A DNA stretch of 64,000 nt, taken from Plantago major. Lineage: Eukaryota; Streptophyta; Magnoliopsida; Lamiales; Plantaginaceae. Positions 55,353 through 64,000 of this stretch are shown here, piece by piece. Position 1 is the first letter of the stretch. Every line of letters begins with the position of its first letter. A model generated the notes under the pieces. That model made no database searches. It was not told the origin of the DNA and was given only the letters and a program-made list of their open reading frames with translations. The DNA is taken from positions 97,607,352 to 97,671,351 of the forward strand of contig CM048841.1 of the NCBI GenBank assembly GCA_026545765.1, read 5' to 3'. Both the position numbers and the translations under genes were made by a program.

Positions 55353-56486
55353 ATGGCTGATCAGTACACCACTACCCACCAGGAGACTACCAAGTTCGAG
55401 GAGCCATGCGAGACCCCTGCCCCTGCTGTCGAGGCCAGTGATCGTGGATTGTTCGGTTTCGGAAAGAAAGACGAGGAGAAGAAGTGCGAAGAGGAAGTGA
55501 TCGCGACCGAGTTTGACGAGAAGGTTAAGGTTTGTGACGAAGAGAAGGTTGAGGAACCGAAACATGAGAGCTTGCTCCAAAAGCTCCACCGTTCCGACAG
55601 CTCTAGCAGCTCTGTAAGTTCCCCTAGATCCGTCTCAGTTTTTAATTATTACCTAAATCAGGTCGATATGAACATGAACTTCTTAGTTGTGATTTCTAAG
55701 AATAATTGTCATTCTTTTGTCAATCAAGAACTTGTCAGAAATAAATATTAGGGGTCGAAAATATTATTGCCTAGTTCAGGTCTATCTGAAAATGTTATTT
55801 TGCCACTAGTTGGCAGGATTAGTAAAATTTGTTAACTGCGGAATAAAAGTGTACTGATGGCCTTAAAAATATTAGGGGTCGAAATTGTTATTGCCTAGTT
55901 CAGGTCTATATAGTTCTCCCTTGCAAATATATGCATGTTGATTGCCTATATATATAAATAGCTAGCCCTTTTCTTTCAATGTTCAACATGTTCTTGATCC
56001 TTAAATACAACAAACTTGGTCTGATGATGTTTCATTTGACATGATCATGTATTGCAGTCCAGTGAGGAGGAGTATATCGACGACAACGGAGAGAAGAAGA
56101 AGAAAAAGAAGTTGAAGGACAAGATCAAGGAGAAGATTTCAGGAGACAAAAAGGAAGAAGAGAAGGCTGAGGTCAAGTGTGAAGACACTGTTGTCCCAAT
56201 TGAGAAATGTGATGATGTTCCAGAAGCAGAGAAGAAAGGTTTGCTAGAGAAGATCAAGGACAAGCTCCCTGGTGGTAACAAGAAGACTGAGGAAGTGGTT
56301 GCTCCACCACCACCGGTAACCGAGACGCAACCACTTGCCGAGTGCTACGGAGAACCTGCCGCGGCACCGGTGGAGCCTGAGAAGGAGAAGAAAGGATTCT
56401 TGGAGAAGATCAAGGAGAAGATTCCTGGGTACCACCCAAAGACTGAAGAGGAAAAGGAGAAGGAAAAAGAAAAAGAGGCATGCTAA
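55353..56486 (+). CDS. Acidic FSK3-type dehydrin (LEA group 2)
   Basis: Two exons, 55353-55613 and 56058-56486, 229 residues. The intron lies inside the serine tract, as is usual for dehydrins. Features: F-segment DRGLFGFGKK (30-39); S-segment LHRSDSSSSSSSEEE (78-92) followed by a Lys run; and three K-segments, KKKKLKDKIKEKISG (about 103-116), EKKGLLEKIKDKLPG (145-159) and EKKGFLEKIKEKIPG (197-211). It is rich in Glu and Lys, with several Cys (19, 45, 61, 128, 138, 182, 229). It resembles the COR47/ERD10/ERD14 group: disordered, cytosolic and nuclear proteins that protect membranes and enzymes during cold and drought. The intron contains a ~44-bp direct repeat (about 55743 and 55866). An ABRE-like site and TATA box lie upstream. 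Confidence 0.95.
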
Positions 56487-57240
56487 GGAAAATATGCTTT
56501 GATTGGAGGAAAGGAAATGCTTTGATTGGTTTTCTTTTTCTTGGTCATGATTTTTATTTGGTGGCTATGTAAGAATTTGGTGTGTTTTCTCTCTTTCATG
56601 AGTTGAGTTGTTTGCTTTTGGTTGTATTATGGGGTCATATGTTCTCTCTTGTATATGAGTGCTTTTATGTGCTTATAGACAATGGTTATATAAAAAATTT
56701 GGCGTATGTTTTGTGATGATTTCATCTTTTTTTTTTTAATTGGCATTCGATACACACGATTAATCCAACCGAGCACTATCGTACTATTTTTTATGGGTGG
56801 CTTCCCCAATGATGTTTTTTATATGATTATTATTTTAACTACAGTTAATAAATCATACAAATTAATGTCCCCATTCCAAAAAAAGAAAACAAAAGAAAAT
56901 GACCCCATTTCATAAATTGAACAAAACTTGAATCTTGTAGATGTAGTTAGTTTTTTGTGCCTTACTTTAATTGATTGGCTTAGGATTCCTTGCTTAGTGC
57001 TTAGTTGATTCCTAATCTTACTCTTGGGTTAAACACCTTTTGAAAGGTGAGTCAAGAGTAAAAGTACTACTCAAATAAGCATGTTATCTACATGCAAGAT
57101 CTAGCTAGTGTTTAGGTGACTTAACTTGATTTAACAAGGAAAAAAAAAAAACCATCAAACTTTTAATTTTGCAAAATAGAAGCTATTTTTTTTTTGTTTT
57201 GAAAAAACGCCTGTGTCTAGCGTGGGTATTTTGCAAAATA
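56487..57240. other. Intergenic
   Basis: 3' flank of the dehydrin gene; no gene seen. At 57190-57232 it contains the first copy of a repeat that recurs after the Stowaway element (57490-57534). Confidence 0.5.
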
Positions 57241-57479
57241 CTCCCTCTATTTTAGAGAAAGTGTTACATTTTGAGCTTTGTGGGTTAATCTTTATTGCTG
57301 AAATTCTTTATGCGATAATAGTAAATAATCTAATAAAATCATATAATAAAAATTTAATTACTAAATTTTCATTATATAATTTTAATAATTTATTTATTAA
57401 TATCGTTTAAGAAAGAATCAATAACGCGAAAACATGATCCGTAATAAGAAATGTAACACTTTTTCTGAAATGAAAGGAG
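57241..57479. mobile_element. Stowaway-like MITE (Tc1/mariner), copy 2
   Basis: 239 bp, beginning ctccctctattttaga and ending tctgaaatgaaaggag, with TA on both sides (57239-57240, 57480-57481). It belongs to the same family as 32096-32346 by termini and interior. Confidence 0.9.
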
Positions 57480-59128
57480 TAGAATATATTGTTTTGTTTT
57501 GAAAACAAGTCGGTTGTTCGTCTAGCGTGGGTATTAAAATTTAAGGTGAAAAATAACAAACTTACTCTCAATTTTGAAAAATGACAGTGCGATCACGTCT
57601 AGTCGATGGATTGTTCCAATTTGTTCGATCGACAAGCTTACAATTACCCAAGGAAATGTTAGCAGGGTGGCTTAATTATGCTTAATTATTGTATTTATGG
57701 AAATCCATGTGTGACATTAACAAGGTGAGTCGGAAACTTGGAATAATGGATATCACTCGACACTGACATAATTAGGTAAGAAGTATCATCATCAGACTAG
57801 TCGATAAATATCATACACTAGAGATGGATAACAACGATGAATATCTTTAATTGTTCTTTTTGAAAACGACAAGTGGTTTTGGTATAGTAATAAAGAAAAT
57901 GAAATACTTTGATCATAAAAAATATCTTATCATCATGGGTCCTAATTACTTCATCCGGGTGGCCTAATTGGGGCCTTGTAATTTGTAAAGAAAAGTCTTT
58001 TTGCAATTGCGTAAACCTGTAAAGGACTCCAACCCATTGAGCCTACAGTCTGGATTTTGGAACCAGCACATGATCCAACCATATAGGCCTGGAAAACTAT
58101 TATCTATGTTGAGAAAGTTAAAGGCTAACCGTGACCGTCGATGATTCAAATAACGTCATAACAGAGCGTCGATCGAGTTGGATGGAAGCTTGGTATGGTA
58201 ATAGAATTTCATCTCTTCTAGAAACTTAAATTTGTCGAGAAATTGAATATAATCATTTATATTAAGTTTTCAATACCACAAAGTTCAACTATTATATACA
58301 CGACAAAACTTCTATTTGCAGAGGCTTAAACATAACAATAAAGGATGTGTATTACTAATCTAATTGAGCAATAGCACTGAGTAAGTGGGTCTATACAATC
58401 AAAAAGTAACTTTTGTATACTTGGAATCGAACATCATTACAAATACCTTGGCAAAGAAAGAAAGCTCTCACCCTCCCCCGTCTAATGTATCATCTTGGTA
58501 TTTTCTACAAGGCGGGGACTTCTGCCCCTCTTTGAATGTTAAATGATGTAATAAACGATAAGAACAATGTCTCGATTCTCGACCAGGGTGGTCTCAGAAC
58601 AACCCTTTACAATATTTCTGCCATACTTGATTTAGTAATCTGATATAAATCACTTTTGCTTCAAAAGAAACCCATATGGCAAATCATCCCCTAAAGTTTA
58701 GGGGGTTATAATTTACCCCGAGAAATTTCAATCTTTGTGCAATTTCCTCAATTGATTATTAGTTCCTCTTAACATGGGCACATCGCACATATTTCAAAAC
58801 TTCAATGCAACAAATCATAACACTGCAAATTCTCTACAAGTGTACAAATTCAAGTGGGACTTAGATTGTATAACGGTACAACTTGCATTTGCGAAATGCT
58901 TTTTGCCCAAAAAAGGAACCCTGAAGTTACTAGTTTATATGGACGGAAGTGCGATTCTACCTACAAGAATTGACAAAGGCAAACTTATATCTCAACAATG
59001 AAAATCACTAAAACGTTCGGACCAGCCTATGCAGATATACTCTTGTACATGTTGTGACAACAACTGCAATACTAAGAAAACAACTCCTGCAGATACTCAG
59101 ACAAGAAAGCTCCAAATTCAACCTGCAC
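57480..59128. other. Intergenic
   Basis: gtctagcgtgggtatt at about 57519 repeats 57216-57231, so the Stowaway element sits between two copies of a short direct repeat. No gene is seen in the remaining 1.5 kb; the 58774-59001 frame is not family-like. Confidence 0.5.
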
Positions 59129-59136
59129 TATATAAA
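59129..59136 (+). promoter_or_regulatory. TATA box of the neutral ceramidase gene
   Basis: TATATAAA, 39-46 bases before the ATG at 59175, implying a very short 5' leader. Confidence 0.65.
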
Positions 59137-59174
59137 GACTACTTTCACTGAACTAACATGGTAACTTATACTAT

Positions 59175-62100
59175 ATGTCAAGCAAAATGCACAAGTACAA
59201 ACCTCTCAGTTTAGTCTTTATTGTTTCTTCACTTCACTTCATTGTATCACTCACTAATGGAGACTACTTGGTTGGCTTGGGAAGTTACGACATGACCGGT
59301 CCAGCAGCCGGTGTCAACATGATGGGATATGCTAACATGGATCAGGTTACCGGTGGTATACATTTTCGACTGAGAGCCAGGACCTTTATTGTGGCAGAAA
59401 GTACCAAAGGCGCTAGGTTTGCGTTTGTTAATCTTGATGCTGGGATGGCTTCCCAACTTGTCACTATCAAAGTTCTCGAGAGACTCAAATCGAGGTAGAT
59501 ATAAATATAGTCAAACCAACAACGTAGAAAACTAGCTAATAAGATGACCGATATCTCATAAGCTAGCTGATCTGTAAAAGTGAGCGTGTGTTACATGTTT
59601 TGTTTGTTTGAAGGTACGGAGATTTGTACAATGAAAATAACGTTGCGATTAGTGGTATTCACACGCATGCTGGCCCTGGAGGCTATCTGCAGTATGTGAC
59701 TTATTCAGTAACTTCTCTCGGTTTCGTTCCTCAGTCTTTTGACGCCCTTGTGAATGCAATTGAACTTAGCATTACACAGGCTCATGAAAATCTTAAGCCA
59801 GGTTCTGTTTTTATCAACACAGGTATGAAAAAGAACTGCTACAAGCCTACAAGTAGCTGTTAAGGTTAAGAACTCTAAAACTAGAAGCTTTGTCTAAGTA
59901 ATGTCGAAGGACTCGTTGTTTGTGCAGGGGACTTGCAGAATGCTGGAATAAATAGGAGTCCGAGTGCTTACCTGTTTAACCCTCCAGAGGAAAGGGCTAA
60001 GTATCCAAGCAATGTCGATACGCTGATGACTTTGCTGAAATTTGTTGATAAAAGCAGTGGGAAAAGCATTGGGGCATTTAGCTGGTTCGCAACACATGGA
60101 ACCTCGATGAGCAGAGATAACAAGCTCATCAGTGGTGATAACAAAGGTGCTGCTGCTAGATTTTTTGAGGACTGGTTCTCTGCCTCCAGCAAAAATTCTT
60201 CCAGTTCTGTACATCGAAAGCTTAAAATGTCAAGTAAGTTCATACGCTTTCGGCCACTGAATGACCATATGGATTGAGATTCCTTTGCATTTTTTGAGAG
60301 ACAATAAACACATTCAATAAAAAGAGTCAGTCTAAATGGCACAAGATTATAATAGACTAAAGTGATGATGTTTCATTGGAATAGGCGAAGGACTATTGTC
60401 AAACCAAGCATCGCAAATTAAGGCAACAGGAGGGCAAGAATGCTCAAAAACAGCTAGCCAAAGTTCGAAAGTAAGGAAAAACGATGGATCACAGTTCGTG
60501 GGAGCATTTTGTCAATCAAATGTTGGAGATGTGAGCCCTAATGTGCTAGGAGCATTTTGCTTAGACAGTGGAAAGCCTTGCGACTTTAACCACTCCTCGT
60601 GCCATGGCGATGATCAGCTATGTGTAGGCCGTGGTCCAGGGTACTAATATCTCTATTTTACCAACATCCTCTCATTGTCATGCTTTATCTGCAATGGAGT
60701 AATCAGTGAACTTTTGTAAACTGTTGCACACAGATATCCAGATGAAATTTTAAGCACGAAGATAATAGGCGAGAGACAGTTCCAGAAAGCTGTTGATTTA
60801 TTTACATCTGCTAAGGAGGAAATCAGTGGAAAGATTGACTACCGTCAGGCGTACCTGAATTTTACAGACATACAGGTCGTATTAGACAGAAACAAAGTGG
60901 TTAAAACATGTCCTGCTGCCCTGGGGCCAGGTTTCGCTGCTGGGACTACAGATGGTCCTGGTGTTTTTGGTTTTCAACAAGGTGACACTGAGGTCAGTAT
61001 CAAGCTGTCACTTCTTTTTATATATATATATTTTATCAGTGTTTGGACAAAGCTATATTATGCTTCGAATTGGACTGATTTAACATTTTTCAGATCAATG
61101 AATTCTGGAAAAAAGTAAGGGATGCCATCAAAGAACCTAGTCCATACCAAGTGGAGTGCCAAAAACCAAAAGCTGTCCTGCTAGACACTGGAGAAATGTT
61201 CTGGCCTTATGCTTGGGCGGTAACTTATCCAAACACTTCACTTCAATTCTCTTGGTCTTGTAGAAAATATTTCATCTACGTTGCCTGACATTTCGAACAT
61301 CTGCAGCCAGCAGTTCTTCCAATTCAGATCCTCAGGCTGGGAAAACTGATTATACTATCAGTACCAGGAGGTCTGTTTCTTTATCACAATCCTTAACGCG
61401 GTTACTAATGTAAAAAAAGGCAAGTTAGCTACTTAGCATGATTGTATGGCTGCATATGGACAGAGTTCACAACTATGGCTGGGAGAAGGCTAAGGGAGGC
61501 AGTAAAGGGAACGCTAATCACCAACGGCAATGGGGAATTTGACGATGGCACACAAGTAGTCATAGCTGGCCTGACAAACACTTATTCCCAGTACATTGCT
61601 ACATTCGAAGAGTACATGCAACAACGATACGAGGTAATTGCAAGTTCTTGAATAGCTGTAGAAATTCCATACAAAAGCCAGTGCTAATGTTAAAAAGCAT
61701 CTGTACGCAGGCTGCATCAACACTCTATGGCCCTCATACTCTGTCAGCTTACATCCAAGAATTTAATAAGCTTGCTTTATCAATGGCAAAAGGCGATAAT
61801 AACGTAGGAGATCTTCTATCACCTCCAGACCTCTCAGCAGTCCAACTTAGCCTCTTACCAGACCCTCCAGGGGATTCTCCTCCACCAGGAGGAGTAAAAT
61901 TCGGTGACATCAAAACGGACGTTAAGAAAGATCAAGTTAGAAAGGGAGAGAAAGTGGACGCCACGTTTTGGAGTGCAAACCCGAGGTATGATCTACTGAC
62001 AGAAGGCACATTTGCTGTGGTTGAGATGCTCCAAGGGGATAACAAGTGGATACCTGCATATGATGATGACGATTTTGTTCTGTACTTCAAGTGGGACGGC

Positions 62101-62274
62101 CCGTTCTATAGCTCTGCAGGCTCATACGGCCTTGCAACCATCGAGTGGGAAGTGCCAGACGAGGCGGTTCCTGGGGTATATCGACTGAGGCACTTTGGAT
62201 CGTTTAAAGAACCGAAAGACGACTCTTCGATCAAGTACTTTACCGGTGCATCTAGTGGATTCAGTGTGTCCTAA
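59175..62274 (+). CDS. NCER: Neutral ceramidase
   Basis: Nine exons: 59175-59494, 59614-59822, 59928-60233, 60385-60640, 60734-60992, 61094-61219, 61307-61370, 61464-61633 and 61711-62274; the phases close to 757 residues. It hydrolyses the N-acyl bond of ceramides to a sphingoid base and a fatty acid. The N-terminus has a hydrophobic signal (PLSLVFIVSSLHFIVSL). The family core follows: YLVGLGSYDMTGPAAGVNMM, the zinc-site motif SGIHTHAGPGGYLQY, FATHGTSMSRDNKLISGDNK, and SNVGDVSPNVLGAFC (about 321-335) with the conserved catalytic serine. Later come LDTGEMFWPYAWAP, VPGEFTTMAGRRLREAV, AGLTNTYSQYIATFEEYMQQ and a C-terminal Ig-like domain (about 600-757). Length is usual for plant enzymes. The exon 1 end (tcgag|gtag) and all other junctions are canonical. 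Confidence 0.95.
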
Positions 62275-63826
62275 AGGAAAGTTTTAGCATGTTACTATGC
62301 TAGCAGTTCATGCAGACAAGTCAGCAGATGCAAATAACACAGATACCAACCCAGACAGTTCTCATTATCCTTTGAGGCATTTGAACAGAAGAACAGATTA
62401 GTATCTTGGCTTAACAGTCATAAGTCTGAATGTTTGATGATGAAGGCAATTCTTAGTTTCAACTTTCAAGTTTAAAATTGTCAGTTGTGATTGTATAACA
62501 TTTCACTTGATGTTTTAAACATGAAAATCAAATACTTGTAAGATATCATGGTAAAATATAAAATAATTACAACATGGAGTATAATTAAATAATTACTTCT
62601 TATGAGTAACTTTTATGAGACCGTACCGTTTGGAAGAGATCACATCAACGTCACATATTTAGGTACAATAAAAAGTTACCTTAGTATAATTAATTGTTCT
62701 TAAGTTGAGGTTGAATACCTCAATTTTTATTAGTACAACGTGTTTATTAATAATTACTAAAACTATAACAAACACGTGTATTGTAGCACTTAATAACCTG
62801 AGATAACCAAGGTAATTGGAATGTGTAGTGCATTATTTAAAAGAATGACAAATTGTTGAATTATATGATAATAAAAGATGATAAAATCCAACTTATGACA
62901 TCAAGTAAAGCCCCAACCATCTGACTGAAGAGAAATGTGCTAAATGACACTCTTAACATAAAGAGAAGACCAATAGCTATCCACGGAGCCAACAGATAGG
63001 CCATTCGACAATATAGCAAACAAGAGGCATATATTTTTCATTGTAGCAGAAGATTTTATATATTACCATCATTTTAAAAGAAAGCTCAAACCTTTTACGA
63101 AGTTATCAGTACAAAATTAAAAATAACAATGTACTTTCCAATTGAAACAGGGCTCTAACTTGATCAATCTTGCATACATTTTACAAAGTTATCAGTACAT
63201 AAGGTAACCCACCGATAAAATTGGTTTTATTTTCAGTTTTCCATGTGTTGCATTATTATAAAATTTTTGATCAAATTGAGTTTCAATTGGGGTTGCTCCA
63301 CGCGCCTAGTATTCATTTGGTTATTATATCATTATTACTTTATTTATAATCTTTATTGTGAATCTGAATGAGTTGAGATTGCATAAAAGACTAACAAGTA
63401 ATTATAACGGGCTATGTAATTGGTTTTATATTTTGATATTATAAACTTTTATTTCAAACGCATTTAAAGTTGAAACTTCACATAATATTATTATTGGGTA
63501 TGTACTACTACTTGATTTGTATTTACACATCTTTATCAACTTTTTACCTTTTACAACATATTAATCTTTTTCGGAGTGAACACGTATACTTAAATACCAA
63601 CAGACCCGTCACGATTAGGGTAAAAAAAACTCGCTGCCAAGTTTGCAATACAAACCGGTTAAATTTTTGGTACAAAATCGCCCGTACCCAAGTGATTCGA
63701 GACCCGACCCGAAAACCATTCCCTTAAAGGCTTGAACCCTTCTAAAGCCCTAATCCCTAAATTGGTTTTTGAATCATCGTCGTCTCCAAATCAAACCTCT
63801 TCAGTTCACAGTAGCCACCATCAAAA
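62275..63826. other. Intergenic
   Basis: AT-rich. No gene or clear repeat before the possible coding start at 63827. Confidence 0.5.
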
Positions 63827-64000
63827 ATGGGAAAAGTTCAACAAGCTCTCAGAGCAACAGAAGATCAATTGTTGTACAGACTCAACGCAACTCCACCCTC
63901 TTCCCTTCCACAAAGAATCCGTTCGCCAATTCCTCACAGATCTCCAAAGAATCGGACTTCCGCAAATGAAAAACCTGAGAGCAATGCTTCTTCACCACCA
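63827..64000 (+). CDS. Possible 5' end of a gene, cut by the window edge
   Basis: An ATG in good context (aaaATGg) opens 58 codons to the window end (MGKVQQALRATEDQLLYRL...). The composition changes to gene-like GC here. A second frame is also open across the same stretch and reads structured sequence (EKFNKLSEQQK ... VRQFLTDLQRIGLPQMKNL) but has no ATG, so which frame is coding is unclear. No family is recognised. Confidence 0.35.
   Translation, partial: MGKVQQALRATEDQLLYRLNATPPSSLPQRIRSPIPHRSPKNRTSANEKPESNASSPP

Noticed and set aside
1..64000. tRNA, rRNA, CRISPR, operon or bacterial signals; new defence-type system
   Set aside because: None visible; spliced plant genes and plant transposons explain the coding content.

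Overview
This is nuclear DNA from a flowering plant. Genes are split by short AT-rich GT-AG introns, promoters carry TATA boxes, and the proteins belong to plant families (DUF241, PMEI/invertase inhibitor, SAUR, OPCL1-type acyl-CoA ligase, lysine/histidine-like transporter, PL4 rhamnogalacturonan lyase, dehydrin, plant neutral ceramidase). The long intergenic stretches hold plant transposons. The families suggest a eudicot; I cannot name the species. Exon boundaries were placed by hand by requiring GT/AG sites, continuous phase and family-like sequence, and every multi-exon model below closes in frame.

Layout. (1) 1-6.4 kb: a tandem pair of single-exon DUF241 genes on +, with a MITE-like element between them. 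(2) 6.8-8.4 kb: a frameshifted SUO-like TFIIS N-terminal-domain gene on -, whose putative promoter is duplicated in tandem. (3) 9.0-25.3 kb: three two-exon PMEI-domain genes on -. They are separated by a 2.1-kb solo LTR, a hAT-like element, a minisatellite and a full-length but broken 6-kb LINE with an 18-bp target duplication. (4) 27.8-30.8 kb: a three-coding-exon gene for mitochondrial complex I subunit NDUFB2 on -, with a tandem duplication in intron 1. (5) 32.8-39.6 kb: a duplicated block, OPCL1-like / SAUR relic / OPCL1-like / intact SAUR. (6) 41.4-43.6 kb: an LHT8-like amino-acid transporter on +. (7) 46.8-51.5 kb: a 15-exon rhamnogalacturonan lyase on +. (8) 52.9-56.5 kb: a LINE tail nested in a MITE, a cluster of G-box and DRE motifs, then an F-type SK3 dehydrin on +. 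(9) 59.2-62.3 kb: a 9-exon neutral ceramidase on +, and a possible gene start at the right edge.

The genes do not form a pathway or operon-like system. Their arrangement reflects tandem duplication plus transposon insertion. Stress and jasmonate themes recur (OPCL1 pair, dehydrin with ABA/cold motifs, SAUR, PMEIs), but this is ordinary for plant DNA. I found no sign of a new multi-gene system. The best observations are structural: a decayed gene inside a duplicated two-gene block, a LINE splitting PMEI paralogues, a promoter duplication next to a frameshifted gene, and a duplicated exon end with its donor site inside an intron.
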